Of a stretch of DNA of 48,041 nucleotides, positions 8,901 to 16,962 are shown one piece after another. Source of the DNA: Actinomycetes bacterium (GTDB taxonomy: Bacteria > Actinomycetota > Acidimicrobiia > Acidimicrobiales > Bog-793); contig JAJZKA010000008.1 of assembly GCA_021809805.1 (NCBI GenBank), positions 1 to 48,041 of the forward strand, read 5' to 3'. Below the pieces are notes generated by a model, which made no database searches, was not told where the DNA came from, and saw only the letters and a program-made list of their open reading frames with translations. The first letter of the stretch is position 1. Each line of letters begins with the position of its first letter. Made by a program: the position numbers and the translations under genes.

Positions 8901-9465
8901 GCGCCACCGAGCGCTCGACACGCAGATGGAGGACGTGCGCGCCGCGCGTCGGCAGCTCCACGACGTCGCGCGGCAGCTCGACCACGAGATCGCCGAGCAG
9001 TTCGCCGCTGCCATGGCCGACGCCAACGAGCACTTCTCGACGCTCGTCGCCGGACTGTTCCCCGGGGGGACGGGCCGCCTGACGCTCACCGAGCCAGCTG
9101 ACTTGCTGCGCACGGGGGTGGATATCGAGGTGCGTCCAGCGGGCAGGAACGTGCGGCGTGTGTCGCTGCTCTCGGGGGGTGAGCGATCGATGGCGGCCCT
9201 CGCGTTCCTCTTCTCCGTGTTCCGCAGTCGGCCATCGCCCTTCTACCTCATGGACGAGGTCGAGGCGGCCCTTGACGACGTGAACCTGCACCGGTTCCTC
9301 GCCTTGGTGCGCGAGTTCCGCCACGAGGCGCAGCTCATCATCGTGAGCCACCAGAAGCGCACGATGGAAGCGGCCGATGCCCTCTACGGCGTCACCATGG
9401 CGCCAGGCGGTTCCTCGCAGGTCGTCAGCCAGAAGGCGCGCACCGACACCGCGCCAGTGGCCTGA
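5965..9465 (+). CDS. smc: chromosome segregation protein SMC
   Basis: ATPase of the bacterial condensin complex that compacts and individualises sister chromosomes, normally working with ScpA and ScpB, which are not in this window. The 1166 residues show the full architecture. The Walker A motif GPNGSGKSN is at residues 31-39, followed by a first long Ala/Glu/Arg-rich coiled coil and a hinge at about 500-650 (from SDVDGVIGALADII). After a second coiled coil come the ABC signature LSGGERSM near 1070 and Walker B FYLMDEVEAALDD near 1093. The ATG is supported by the conserved MFLKSLSMKGFKSF start. Confidence 0.96.
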   Translation: MFLKSLSMKGFKSFADPTVLEFEPGITVVVGPNGSGKSNVVDAVTWVLGAQGPRSLRSQKMEDVIFAGTSSRPALGRAEVSLTIDNSSGKLPVGMAEVTITRTLFRSGDSEYAINGTACRLLDIQDLLSDSGVGRQQHMIIGQNQLDTVLTARPEDRRALIEEAAGVLKHRRRRERAERRLEATQENLERLGDLVRELRRQIRPLERQAAAARSHATISAELRAVRIHLVGTELAELAARRAKAAEDLAALVEEERSLHEALESLDAQAATTAAELSANREEDLAAALGQVQALVERARGTANVLRERARALAAALDAAADVDVVSTLEAEASRLAAELESATHEEAALGPERASLDVLAQDLEAAEESFRARWGDGAGEQEELRALDDLRRRVELQRSAMTHHRRALVAVDGRLASVAERLAATAGAIEELTARRGALEEEAARLADAAAGAERALATARERADAAEQAVRVADQERHRSAARAEALARALRDLEGAGGREILSDVDGVIGALADIIEIDAGWEAAFDAAAGASMAAVVVSGRVAAHEALDRLHRQGATGALLAAGRRGREDAPLALPSGAEPLRDHVRRRPSVAAEIDEVLDALVGRSVRVDSWEAALDVALDRPDLVVVTTSGDRFADSGWRIRSSKGVVTAAAVEDAERRAVEAAARAEESGAAARAARQALDVATKSVGDAGRALAGNDAARAAAAAELRRASEERDRVAELLEEGRRERDEVAARLEDAETTLEALEASLPRAEAAAEAAASRATTRAGEAEGLAARRRELATARHALEVREASLSARRRVLLARQSEVERRLAGHAEEREAAAARRRRLESDGTALERLRAVVEVESRRLEAVFASLRAAYARQTEQVRAGSARMDSIRAERAAIERRQGQVRDRARLCDREVAETSLRAEALEETVTTELGISPIDAQAAPVPELPEGVSAHAHAAALAQRLSSLGPVNPLALDELSALEERHRALDTQMEDVRAARRQLHDVARQLDHEIAEQFAAAMADANEHFSTLVAGLFPGGTGRLTLTEPADLLRTGVDIEVRPAGRNVRRVSLLSGGERSMAALAFLFSVFRSRPSPFYLMDEVEAALDDVNLHRFLALVREFRHEAQLIIVSHQKRTMEAADALYGVTMAPGGSSQVVSQKARTDTAPVA

Positions 9466-9494
9466 GCCACCGCGCCCTCTACGTCGCGCGCCGG

Positions 9495-9500
9495 TAGGCT
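9495..9500 (+). promoter_or_regulatory. -10 box upstream of ftsY
   Basis: TAGGCT is nine bases before the ftsY ATG, with no Shine-Dalgarno sequence between. It fits a leaderless or near-leaderless transcript. Confidence 0.4.
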
Positions 9501-9509
9501 CGGCCGTCC

Positions 9510-10796
9510 ATGGTCGACCTGTGGATCGTGCTGGCCGTCGTTGCCTTCTCCGCGCTCGTGATGGGCGGCATCAGCATTGTGACCGGCCAGCGTCGTGCGC
9601 GTGGTGCCGGCCCGGCACCCGAGACCGGCACTCGTCCCGCCCCCGGTAGGCCACCGCGCACATGGCCGCGGCGACCGCCGGCCACACCCGTCCAGCCATC
9701 CGCGCCGCCGGCACCCACTGCCCCCCCTGTGCCAGTCGGCGAGGCACCGCCCGCCGCGCCGCGCGAGGCCGCCGAACCCTCCGGGTCCGTGGCGACTCCC
9801 GCACCGGTCGAGGCGCCGTCGTACCGATCCCGACTCGGCCGGTCGCGCGGCATCTTCGCTGGGCTTCGGTCCCTTCGGGGCCATGGCGTCGAGCCGAGCG
9901 CGTGGGACGACCTCGAAGAAACGTTGTTGCGTGCAGATGTCGGAGTTGCCACGACCGACGCGCTGCTCGGAGATCTGCGTCGACGGGTGGCAGCGAAGGA
10001 GATCGCGAACGGCGACGCCCTCGTCGACGCGTTGCGTGCCGACCTCGTCGATCTCCTCGAGGCCGGACGGCGCTGGGACTCAGCCACGGAGAGGCACGAT
10101 GGCGACCACCCGGCAACTGCGCCAGGGACTGGGCATGACGAGGCGGAGCCTGTCGGGCGAGAGCTCCGCTTCGACGACGATCCGGACGTGGTGAACGTCT
10201 GGCTCTTCGTGGGGGTCAACGGCGTCGGAAAGACCACGACGATCGGCAAGGTCGCGCGTCAGCAGGCGGCAGCGGGTCGCCAGGTCCTGCTCGCGGCCGG
10301 GGACACGTTCCGCGCCGCAGCCGCTGAACAGCTGACCACTTGGGCGGAGCGGGCCGGAACCGAGGTCGTGCGGGGCGCGGAGGGCGGCGATCCGAGCGCG
10401 GTCGTCTTCGACGCCGTCCAGCGTGCTGGCGCGCGCGGTCAGCGGCTCGTCCTGGCCGACACCGCTGGGAGGCTGCACACCAAGGTGAACCTCGTGGAGG
10501 AGCTGAAGAAGATTCGGCGAGTCGCGGACCGCCCCCCGGGGCGTGTCACCGAAGTGCTGCTCGTGCTCGATGCCACGACCGGGCAGAACGGCGTTACCCA
10601 AGCTCGTCAGTTCACTGAAGCCGTCGCGGTGACCGGCGTGGTGCTCACCAAGCTCGACGGGACGGCCAAGGGCGGTATCGTCGTCGCCATCCAGCGGGAG
10701 CTTGGCCTGCCCGTCAAGCTGGTGGGCCTGGGCGAAGGCCCGGACGACCTCGTGCCGTTCCGGCCCGTCGACTTCGTCGACGCTCTCCTCGCGTGA
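9510..10796 (+). CDS. ftsY: signal recognition particle receptor FtsY
   Basis: Membrane-associated GTPase that receives ribosome-SRP complexes and hands nascent membrane proteins to SecYEG. Residues 3-25 form a hydrophobic segment ([20 protein letters not shown]) that probably anchors it, as in other actinobacterial FtsY proteins. A Pro/Ala-rich linker of about 80 residues follows, then the N domain and the G domain with [13 protein letters not shown] near 234. [26 protein letters not shown] and [12 protein letters not shown] complete the SRP-GTPase signature. The total of 428 residues is normal once the linker is counted. It lies directly upstream of ffh, its functional partner. Confidence 0.95.
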   Translation: MVDLWIVLAVVAFSALVMGGISIVTGQRRARGAGPAPETGTRPAPGRPPRTWPRRPPATPVQPSAPPAPTAPPVPVGEAPPAAPREAAEPSGSVATPAPVEAPSYRSRLGRSRGIFAGLRSLRGHGVEPSAWDDLEETLLRADVGVATTDALLGDLRRRVAAKEIANGDALVDALRADLVDLLEAGRRWDSATERHDGDHPATAPGTGHDEAEPVGRELRFDDDPDVVNVWLFVGVNGVGKTTTIGKVARQQAAAGRQVLLAAGDTFRAAAAEQLTTWAERAGTEVVRGAEGGDPSAVVFDAVQRAGARGQRLVLADTAGRLHTKVNLVEELKKIRRVADRPPGRVTEVLLVLDATTGQNGVTQARQFTEAVAVTGVVLTKLDGTAKGGIVVAIQRELGLPVKLVGLGEGPDDLVPFRPVDFVDALLA

Positions 10797-10855
10797 GCTC
10801 GCGACCTCGCGGTCGCGCGATATGTGCTCGCGGGAGCCCGGGCGCAGCGGTCCGG

Positions 10856-10861
10856 TAGCCT
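10856..10861 (+). promoter_or_regulatory. -10 box upstream of ffh
   Basis: TAGCCT ends nine bases before the ffh ATG. No ribosome binding site lies between, the same spacing as at ftsY and smc. Confidence 0.4.
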
Positions 10862-10870
10862 GGACGTCTC

Positions 10871-12445
10871 ATGTTCGACGCCCTTTCCGACCGCCTCGAG
10901 CGGATCACCGGACGCCTCCGCAGCCGGGGGCGCCTCACCGATGAGGACCTCGACGCGGCACTGCGCGAGATCCGTGTGGCACTGCTCGAGGCCGACGTCG
11001 AGATCAGCGTGGTCCGCGCGTTCGTCGACGGCATCCGCCAACGTTGCACCGGCGAGGCGCTTTCCAAGTCGCTCTCGCCGGGCCAGCAGGTTGTCAAGGC
11101 GGTCCACGAGGAGCTCGTGGAGGTACTCGGCGGAGAGTCGCTGAAGCTGAACTACGCGTCGCGCCCGCCGACCGTCGTGCTGCTCGCCGGCCTGCAGGGT
11201 TCGGGCAAGACCACCACCGCCGCCAAGCTCGCGCGCTGGTGGAAGCAACAGGGCAGGAATCCGCTACTGGTCGGCGCCGACCTGCAGCGCCCCGCGGCGG
11301 TCGAACAGCTGCGCGTGCTCGGCCAACAGGTCGGGGTGACGGTGTTCAGCGCGCCGACCGATCCCATCGAGGTCGCACGTGCCGGTCTCGAAGAAGCTCG
11401 GCGACTCGGTCGTGACATCCTGATCGTGGACACCGCAGGCCGGCTGGCCATCGACGAAGAGCTCATGGACGAGGTGCGCCGGGTCTCGGGCGTACTGTCG
11501 CCGGACTACACGTTCCTCGTGATCGACGCGATGATCGGCCAGGACGCGGTGGCAACCGCACGAGCCTTCCACGAGACCCTTGCGCTCGATGGCGTCATCC
11601 TGACCAAGCTCGACGGGGACGCGCGCGGTGGTGCGGCCCTCTCGGTGAAGGGCGTCGTCGGTCGGCCGATCGTGTTCGCGTCGACCGGCGAGAAGCTCGG
11701 CGACTTCGACCTGTTCCACCCGGATCGCATGGCGGATCGGATCCTGGGCATGGGCGACGTGCTCAGTCTGATCGAACAGGCCGAGCGCTCCATGGACAAA
11801 GAGGTGGTTGCCAAGTCGGCCGGGCGGCTCATGGAGGGCCGGTTCACCCTCGATGACTTCTTGGACCAGCTCCAGCAAGTGAAGAAGCTGGGCTCTTTGG
11901 GCGGCGTCATGAAGCTCATGCCCGGGATGTCCAAAGAGCTCCGCCAGGCGGCGAGCCAGATCGACGACCGGGAGATCGCCCGCGTCGAGGCCATCATGCG
12001 ATCGATGACCCCCGCCGAGCGCGCTGAACCGTCGATCATCGACGGCTCGCGTCGCGTCCGCATCGCGAGGGGGAGCGGCACCGCCACCCAGGACGTGAAC
12101 CAGCTCTTGAAGCAGCACCGCGACATGCAGAAGCTGGTGAAGGGGATGGCGAACGGCTCGGGCATGCCAGGAATGCCCGGCCTTGCCGGCATGGGCGGCA
12201 TGGGCGGGCTGGGTGGCCTGCTCGGCAGCCGCAAGCAGCTGGCCGCCTTGCGCGCGATGAGCGAAGGGGGGGGCGCGGACGGCGGCCTCTCGTCCCTCAT
12301 CGGCGGTGGACAGTCGTTGCCATCGCTCGACACCGTGACCTCTGGCGGGCGGCAGGGTCAAGGAGCTGGTACCGGCAAGGCGGCCCGCGGCGCCAAGGGG
12401 AAGAAGAAGAAGGGCGGTAGGGTCACCCCACCCAAGGGGCGTTGA
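10871..12445 (+). CDS. ffh: signal recognition particle protein Ffh
   Basis: GTPase and signal-sequence-binding subunit of SRP; it pairs with 4.5S RNA and docks with FtsY. The N domain starts MFDALSDRLERITGRLR. The G domain has GLQGSGKTTTAAKLA near residue 107, DTAGRLAIDEELM and TKLDGDARGGAAL. The M domain begins GRFTLDDFLDQLQQVKKLG and carries the RNA-binding SRRVRIARGSGT block. The C-terminus (from about 430) is Gly/Met-rich and ends in a basic KGKKKKGGR tail. At 524 residues it is longer than E. coli Ffh only because of this tail. Confidence 0.96.
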   Translation: MFDALSDRLERITGRLRSRGRLTDEDLDAALREIRVALLEADVEISVVRAFVDGIRQRCTGEALSKSLSPGQQVVKAVHEELVEVLGGESLKLNYASRPPTVVLLAGLQGSGKTTTAAKLARWWKQQGRNPLLVGADLQRPAAVEQLRVLGQQVGVTVFSAPTDPIEVARAGLEEARRLGRDILIVDTAGRLAIDEELMDEVRRVSGVLSPDYTFLVIDAMIGQDAVATARAFHETLALDGVILTKLDGDARGGAALSVKGVVGRPIVFASTGEKLGDFDLFHPDRMADRILGMGDVLSLIEQAERSMDKEVVAKSAGRLMEGRFTLDDFLDQLQQVKKLGSLGGVMKLMPGMSKELRQAASQIDDREIARVEAIMRSMTPAERAEPSIIDGSRRVRIARGSGTATQDVNQLLKQHRDMQKLVKGMANGSGMPGMPGLAGMGGMGGLGGLLGSRKQLAALRAMSEGGGADGGLSSLIGGGQSLPSLDTVTSGGRQGQGAGTGKAARGAKGKKKKGGRVTPPKGR

Positions 12446-12544
12446 CTGAGCCGTGTGGACGCGGGGCCCTCGAGACCTGCGAGAATGTGGCCCGAACGGG
12501 CGCAAGCCGAGGACCGAAGCCCAGATGACGGAGGAAGCAGACTC

Positions 12545-12940
12545 GTGGCAGTGAAGCTCCGCCTTGTGCGGATGGGAAAGAAGAAGCAGCCGACCTACCG
12601 CGTCGTGGCGGCAGACAGCAGGTCCCCTCGGGATGGGCGGTTCCTCGAAGTGGTCGGCACGTACGCGCCCCGGGGAAGCTCTCGTGCCGACGACGCGGCC
12701 ATCGTGACGATCGATCACGACAAGGCGCTGCGCTGGCTACGCCAAGGCGCCAAGCCGACTGAGCGCGTCGAGCGCCTGCTGCGAAGCTCGGGCACCTTCG
12801 ACCGTCTGAGGAACGGTGATCACATTGCAGAGGCGGCACCGCAGACCGCATCCGCGCCACCGGTTGGCGGGGATGCCGCCTCCGCGCCACCAGCTGGCGG
12901 GGAGATCGCAGCGGCACCTGCTGAGGCCACCGAAGCGTGA
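12545..12940 (+). CDS. rpsP: 30S ribosomal protein S16
   Basis: Small-subunit ribosomal protein. The core starts VAVKLRLVRMGKKKQPTYRVV and continues DGRFLEVVGTYAPRG...WLRQGAKPTERVERLL, all diagnostic. The core is about 85 residues, but this protein has 131 because of an Ala/Pro-rich tail. That tail contains a duplicated ten-residue unit (SAPPVGGDAA, SAPPAGGEIA) from a 30-bp DNA duplication. GTG 12545 gives the conserved N-terminus; the track start lies upstream. It heads the rpsP-khpA-rimM-trmD-rplS group. Confidence 0.94.
   Translation: MAVKLRLVRMGKKKQPTYRVVAADSRSPRDGRFLEVVGTYAPRGSSRADDAAIVTIDHDKALRWLRQGAKPTERVERLLRSSGTFDRLRNGDHIAEAAPQTASAPPVGGDAASAPPAGGEIAAAPAEATEA
12851..12910 (+). repeat. 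30-bp tandem duplication inside rpsP
   Basis: Two imperfect 30-bp copies beginning TCCGCGCCACC lie at 12851-12880 and 12881-12910. They encode the duplicated Ala/Pro/Gly unit in the S16 tail. Confidence 0.85.
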
Positions 12941-12974
12941 CGGCCACGGGCACGGGCGAGACGGGACTGAGGGC

Positions 12975-13505
12975 GTGAGCGACGACGTGGACGAGACCTT
13001 CGACGATCTGGACGAGGTCGACGAGGTCGACGACGAGCTGGACGACGACGAGCTGGACGACGACGAGCTGGACGAGGTCGACGACGAGCTGGACGAGGTC
13101 GACGACGAGCTGGACGACGAGGTGGACGACGAGCTGGACGACGAGTATGAGCCGGGAGACGTGAACACGCTCGCGGGCACCGGCTATGAGCCGGGAGACG
13201 TGAACACGGTAGTGGCGACGAGGGGCCGTCGTGCCGCCGAGGTGCCCAGTGCCACTGCGGATGGTCAGCTGTCGGTGGCTGTCTTGGAGTACATCGCCCG
13301 AGCGATGAGCGACGACCCTGACGCCGTTGTGATCCGCAAGGAAGAACGCCGTGGCTCGACCGTCCTGCGCCTTCACGTCGCGCCCCAGGACATGGGAAGA
13401 GTGATCGGCCGGCGCGGCCGCACGGCGCAGGCGATCCGCACTCTGGTCGGCGTTGCCGGCGCGCGCGAAGGCGTGCAGACGGCGGTCGACATCGTCGACG
13501 ACTGA
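12975..13505 (+). CDS. khpA: KH-domain RNA-binding protein KhpA with acidic repeat extension
   Basis: The C-terminal 75 or so residues (from about LSVAVLEYIARAMSDDPDAVVI) are a standard KhpA domain with the RNA-binding GxxG loop in MGRVIGRRGRTAQAIR. KhpA proteins bind RNA and affect cell division and envelope homeostasis, and they sit between rpsP and rimM as here. Unusually, the 176-residue protein has a front extension of about 100 residues. The first 55 are almost only Asp, Glu, Leu and Val (DDELDDDELDEVDDELDEV), followed by two copies of YEPGDVNT. GTG 12975 is the likely start, 34 bases after rpsP. A shorter internal start is possible but would abandon a fully open in-frame segment. Confidence 0.85.
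   Translation: MSDDVDETFDDLDEVDEVDDELDDDELDDDELDEVDDELDEVDDELDDEVDDELDDEYEPGDVNTLAGTGYEPGDVNTVVATRGRRAAEVPSATADGQLSVAVLEYIARAMSDDPDAVVIRKEERRGSTVLRLHVAPQDMGRVIGRRGRTAQAIRTLVGVAGAREGVQTAVDIVDD
13017..13145 (+). repeat. acidic-codon tandem repeat in khpA
   Basis: A degenerate run of 9-15 bp units such as GACGACGAGCTGGAC encodes the Asp/Glu-rich extension. The opposite strand therefore reads as Ser/Thr-rich shadow ORFs. Confidence 0.85.
13146..13208 (+). repeat. 24-bp direct repeat, 39-bp period, in khpA
   Basis: An identical 24-mer starting TATGAGCCGGGAGACG occurs at 13146-13169 and 13185-13208. It encodes the duplicated YEPGDVNT peptide. Confidence 0.9.
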
Positions 13506-13533
13506 GGTCGTCGCTCTCCCCGGGGTCTTGTCG

Positions 13534-13992
13534 ATGCTCGTCGAGGTGGGCCGTGTCGTGAAGCCCCACGGGCTCGCCGGCGAGCTGGTGGTCGAGCTGT
13601 GGACCGACCGCGAGGAGCGCCTCGCGCCGGGCACGGAGCTCGAAACCGACGACGGCCCGCTCCTCGTCGAGGCGTCGCGGCCACACCAGGGGCGCTACCT
13701 GGTGCGCTTTGCCGGCGTGGCCACCCGCGAAGATGCAGACGCGCGACGCGGTGTCGTCCTGCGGGCCACGGCCCTAGAGGAGCCTGGCACGCTGTGGGTG
13801 CACGAGCTGGTCGGTGCCCAGGTGGTGACGACTGCCGGCGTGTCGGTCGGCACCGTTACTGCCGTCGAGGCGAACCCAGCGAGTGACCTGCTCGTGTGCT
13901 CGGGTGGGGCGCTCGTCCCGTTGCGCTTCGTGACCTCGATCGAGCCGGGCGTCGCCATCACCGTGGACGTGCCCCAAGGGCTCATCGAGTAG
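13534..13992 (+). CDS. rimM: 16S rRNA processing protein RimM
   Basis: Assembly factor for the head of the 30S subunit that binds S19. The 152 residues start MLVEVGRVVKPHGLAGELVVEL, the RimM signature. A PRC-barrel domain follows, from LWVHELVGAQVVTTAGVSVGTV to the LVPLRFVTSIEPGVAITVDVPQGLIE end. ATG 13534 is chosen because it places the conserved VGRVVKPHG at the usual distance; TTG 13528 is an in-frame alternative. No strong ribosome binding site is visible. The gene lies between khpA and trmD, the conserved order. Confidence 0.92.
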   Translation: MLVEVGRVVKPHGLAGELVVELWTDREERLAPGTELETDDGPLLVEASRPHQGRYLVRFAGVATREDADARRGVVLRATALEEPGTLWVHELVGAQVVTTAGVSVGTVTAVEANPASDLLVCSGGALVPLRFVTSIEPGVAITVDVPQGLIE

Positions 13993-14006
13993 CGGCGGCA
14001 TCGTTC

Positions 14007-14825
14007 GTGCGCATCGACGTCTTCACGATCTTTCCTGAGCTTGTCGAGGGGTATTCGAGGGCGAGCGTGCTCGGGCGGGCACGCCAGGGCGGCATCCTCG
14101 ATCTGCGGGTGCGCGACTTGCGGCTTGGGGCGGGCGACGCGCGCCGCTCCGTCGACGACACGCCGTTCGGCGGCGGTGCCGGCATGGTGCTCATGCCCGA
14201 TCCGGTGTTCCGCTCTGTCGAGACGGTGGAGGCAGCCGAGGGACTGCCGCGACCGCTGTACCTGCTCTCGCCTGGCGGTCGACGCTTGGATCAGTCCCTC
14301 GCGCGCGAGCTCGCGGCGGCCCCGGGAGGGTTCTCCCTGCTCTGCGGCCGTTACGAGGGCGTCGACGAGCGAATCGTCGAGCACCTGTGCGACGACGAGC
14401 TGTCCGTCGGTGACGTCGTCCTGGCAGGTGGCGAGCTCGCCGCCTTGGTCGTCGTCGAAGCCGTGGCTCGCCTCCTTCCTGGCGTCTTGGGCAACGAGGC
14501 GTCGATCGACGAGGAAAGCTTCGCGACAGGTCTCCTTGAATACCCGCAGTACACCCGTCCTGCCGAGTACCGAGGCTGGCTGGTGCCCGAGGTGCTGCGC
14601 TCAGGGGACCACGGCAGCGTGGCGCGGTGGCGCCGTCTCCAGGCGCTTCGGCGTACCTTGCAGCGTCGGCCGGACCTCCTGGCGGGCAGGGGTGGGCTGG
14701 GCGAGGAGGATGTGCAGCTTCTGTTGCAGGCGGGCGAGGTGCAGCTCCTGGCCGAACACGGCTACGATGCATCTCCCGGCACAGCCCCTGCGCACGCGAA
14801 GGACGCGCCCCATGCACCCCACTGA
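14007..14825 (+). CDS. trmD: tRNA (guanine-N1)-methyltransferase TrmD
   Basis: Makes m1G37 next to the anticodon to prevent frameshifting. The start [15 protein letters not shown] and [19 protein letters not shown] are signatures. The SAM-binding trefoil knot includes [24 protein letters not shown] and [32 protein letters not shown] is the tRNA-binding region. At 272 residues it is slightly longer than usual because of the tail, which overlaps rplS by 14 bases. GTG 14007 lies 14 bases after rimM. Confidence 0.95.
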   Translation: MRIDVFTIFPELVEGYSRASVLGRARQGGILDLRVRDLRLGAGDARRSVDDTPFGGGAGMVLMPDPVFRSVETVEAAEGLPRPLYLLSPGGRRLDQSLARELAAAPGGFSLLCGRYEGVDERIVEHLCDDELSVGDVVLAGGELAALVVVEAVARLLPGVLGNEASIDEESFATGLLEYPQYTRPAEYRGWLVPEVLRSGDHGSVARWRRLQALRRTLQRRPDLLAGRGGLGEEDVQLLLQAGEVQLLAEHGYDASPGTAPAHAKDAPHAPH

Positions 14826-15165
14826 GATCATCGACCGCGACAGCCTGCGAGACGACGTGCCGGAGTTCCGGCCCGGTGACACCGTCAAGGTGCACGTCCG
14901 GGTCGTCGAGGGTAACCGTGAACGAGTACAGATTTTCCAGGGCGCGGTGATCCGGCGCCAGGGGACTGGCGTGCGTGAGACCTTCACCGTGCGCAAGGTG
15001 AGCTTCGGGGTGGGTGTCGAGCGGACGTTCCCGGTCCACTCGCCTACGATCGCCCAGATCGAGGTGGTCACCTATGGCGACGTTCGGCGGGCGAAGCTCT
15101 ACTATCTTCGGGGACGCTCCGGGAAAGCGGCGAAGATCAAGGAGAAGCGGGCCGTTCGCCCGTGA
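14812..15165 (+). CDS. rplS: 50S ribosomal protein L19
   Basis: Large-subunit protein at the interface with the 30S subunit. The 117 residues have the full L19 pattern: [54 protein letters not shown], and [24 protein letters not shown] 14812 gives the normal N-terminus and overlaps the trmD 3' end. A TACGAT box 43 bases upstream, inside trmD, could be its own promoter. In many actinobacteria lepB and rnhB follow; here neither does. Confidence 0.95.
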   Translation: MHPTEIIDRDSLRDDVPEFRPGDTVKVHVRVVEGNRERVQIFQGAVIRRQGTGVRETFTVRKVSFGVGVERTFPVHSPTIAQIEVVTYGDVRRAKLYYLRGRSGKAAKIKEKRAVRP

Positions 15166-15231
15166 CATGGCCGTTCCCTTCGGGAGCACATCCACCCTGG
15201 GGCACGGGGCCGCGGCCATGAGGGTCGTGCC

Positions 15232-15525
15232 GTGAGCGAGGAAGAGCTCGAGCACTACGAGGCAGAGATCGAGCTCGCACTGGTGAAGGAGTACCGGGCG
15301 GTGCTCCCGATGTTCGCCTACGTAGTGGAGACCGAGCGGCGCTTCTACCTCGCGAACGACGTGTCTGTGACCGTCCGCTCCGACACCCAGCCCGCCTGCG
15401 TCGAGGTGGCGCTGGCCGACGCGTGGGTCTGGGACATGTACCGGCCCGCTCGTTTCGTGCCATCGGTGCGCGTGGTCACCTTCCGTGACGTCAACATCGA
15501 GCGGCTGCCCGAAAAGGAGCTCTGA
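15232..15525 (+). CDS. DUF2469 family protein
   Basis: A 97-residue acidic protein typical of actinobacteria, where it is usually found near rplS, rnhB and yraN. It starts MSEEELEHYEAEIELALVKEYR and contains FAYVVETERRFYLANDV, ADAWVWDMYRP and VVTFRDVNIE, which I recognise as the DUF2469 pattern. Its biochemical role is unknown to me. No Shine-Dalgarno is seen before GTG 15232. A possible hairpin (GGCACG 15201-15206 with CGTGCC 15226-15231) ends right at the start codon. Confidence 0.85.
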   Translation: MSEEELEHYEAEIELALVKEYRAVLPMFAYVVETERRFYLANDVSVTVRSDTQPACVEVALADAWVWDMYRPARFVPSVRVVTFRDVNIERLPEKEL

Positions 15526-15550
15526 GGGCCAGGACCCGACCGTTCGGGTC

Positions 15551-15907
15551 ATGGGGCATCACGCGACCAGCGCGCGCCGTCGGTTCGGGGCACATGGTGA
15601 GGATCTGGCTGCTGAGTGGTACGCGGCTCACGGCTATCGGATCTTGGACCGGAACTGGCGCTGTGCCGAGGGGGAGCTCGATCTGGTGTGCCGCCAGGGC
15701 GCCACGCTCGTGATCTGCGAAGTGAAGGCACGTCGCAGTGACAGCTATGGCACCCCGCTCGACGCCGTGACCGCCGCCAAACGCTGGCGCGTGCGCCGGC
15801 TCGCGGCTCGCTGGCTGCGGGTGCACCGGATCCACTGCGACACCGTCCGTTTCGACGTGGTTGCGGTCCACCCCGAGGAGATAGAGGTGATCGTCGACGC
15901 GTGGTGA
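15551..15907 (+). CDS. yraN: YraN family (UPF0102) nuclease-like protein
   Basis: A 118-residue protein with the PD-(D/E)XK-like pattern of the YraN family: RRFGAHGEDLAAEWYAAHGYRILDRNWR, then EGELDLVCRQGATLVICEVKAR, where E, D, E and K match the nuclease-fold residues. The DNA substrate and role are not well established. ATG 15551 gives the usual N-terminus. It follows the DUF2469 gene by 25 bases, as in other actinobacteria, where comM often comes next; here comM lies 5 kb further on. Confidence 0.88.
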   Translation: MGHHATSARRRFGAHGEDLAAEWYAAHGYRILDRNWRCAEGELDLVCRQGATLVICEVKARRSDSYGTPLDAVTAAKRWRVRRLAARWLRVHRIHCDTVRFDVVAVHPEEIEVIVDAW

Positions 15908-15925
15908 CGCATGCCCAGGGGGCCC

Positions 15926-15962
15926 GCCAGGGTCAGGACGCCAGGGTCAGGACGCCAGGGTC
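15926..15962 (+). repeat. 14-bp tandem repeat, 2.6 copies
   Basis: GCCAGGGTCAGGAC at 15926-15939 and 15940-15953, then a partial copy to 15962. It lies in the spacer between yraN and the enoyl-CoA hydratase gene. Confidence 0.9.
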
Positions 15963-16059
15963 GGGGCCCGCCATGGGCTACGTTGCGGCGCAGCCACGTT
16001 TCGTGCGGCGCGGCAGCGAGTGCGTCCGCCAGTCGTCCCTGAGCGTGGAGGAGGTCGTC

Positions 16060-16842
16060 GTGGAAACAATCATTGTCGAGCGGGCCGACCGGGTCGTCAC
16101 CGTCACGCTCAATCGCCCGCAGAAGCGGAACGCTCTGACGACGACCATGGTGGAAGAGCTGTTGCGCATCTTCGCCGACGTGGAGGCACGCGCCGAGGAC
16201 CGCGTCCTCGTGCTGAGCGGTGCCGGCGGCGCATTCTGCTCTGGAGCAGACCTCTCGGGACCGGCGAGCCCTGTGGCGGGCGGCACGGGACCGGCGCTCG
16301 TGTCGGTTCGGCGAGTGGGGGAGATGGCGGTCGCGCTTCATCGACTGACCAAGCCCACGATCGCGCAAGTCGACGGCGTCGCGGTTGGCGCCGGGCTCGG
16401 ACTCGCGCTCGGCTGCGACCTCGTGGCTGCGTCCGAGCGAACGAGGATGTCGATGATCTTCTCCAAGCGCGCACTTTCGCCCGACGCGGCCACCTCGTGG
16501 CTGCTGCCGCGTCTCGTGGGAGCCGCACGGGCAAAGCAGCTCGCCTTCTTCGCCACAATGCTCGACGCGCCCAAGGCGCTCGAATTGGGTCTCGTGAACA
16601 CGGTAGTGCCGGTCCACGAGCTCGGCGACGTTGTGGGGACGTGGGCGCGCACGCTCGCCTCGGGACCGGCGCTCGCGCTTTCCACGACCAAGGAGCTGCT
16701 CTCAGCCGCGTGGACGACGTCGCTTGCAGATGCGGTCGAGCACGAGGCACGGTGCCAGGCACAGAACCTCGGCAGCCCCGACGTGAAGGCGGCGATGGCG
16801 GCGTTCCGCCAGGAGCCTTCGACGCCCGCCGAGCGCTCCTGA
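16060..16842 (+). CDS. enoyl-CoA hydratase/isomerase family (PaaG-like)
   Basis: A crotonase-fold protein of 260 residues acting on CoA thioesters. The oxyanion-hole motifs are GAGGAFCSGADL and DGVAVGAGLGLALGCDLV. The glutamate found in classical hydratases at the GGxCE position is replaced by Gly. An Asp appears in RALSPDAATSWLLPRLVG, the arrangement of PaaG-type isomerases of phenylacetate degradation. An isomerase is therefore more likely than a hydratase (inference). GTG 16060 is chosen because GGAGGAGG (16047-16054) lies five bases upstream. No other phenylacetate genes are nearby. Confidence 0.88.
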   Translation: METIIVERADRVVTVTLNRPQKRNALTTTMVEELLRIFADVEARAEDRVLVLSGAGGAFCSGADLSGPASPVAGGTGPALVSVRRVGEMAVALHRLTKPTIAQVDGVAVGAGLGLALGCDLVAASERTRMSMIFSKRALSPDAATSWLLPRLVGAARAKQLAFFATMLDAPKALELGLVNTVVPVHELGDVVGTWARTLASGPALALSTTKELLSAAWTTSLADAVEHEARCQAQNLGSPDVKAAMAAFRQEPSTPAERS

Positions 16843-16858
16843 CGCCCGCCGTACGCCT

Positions 16859-16886
16859 TTGTGCTGTCGCTGACGGGCCATATAGT
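16859..16886 (+). promoter_or_regulatory. candidate promoter for the NfeD-SPFH pair
   Basis: TTGTGC (16859-16864) and TATAGT (16881-16886) are separated by 16 bases, about 75 bases before the NfeD start. Confidence 0.45.
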
Positions 16887-16962
16887 CGCGGAAGGGCCGG
16901 TTCCGACGGACCCGCCGAAGGCGGCGTGCGGCGGTCTCGGCTCCATGCTGAGGAGGCCAGCG

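Noticed and set aside
12737-13686. Ser/Thr-rich minus-strand ORFs opposite khpA
   Set aside because: They are the complement of the acidic-codon repeat and of real plus-strand genes.
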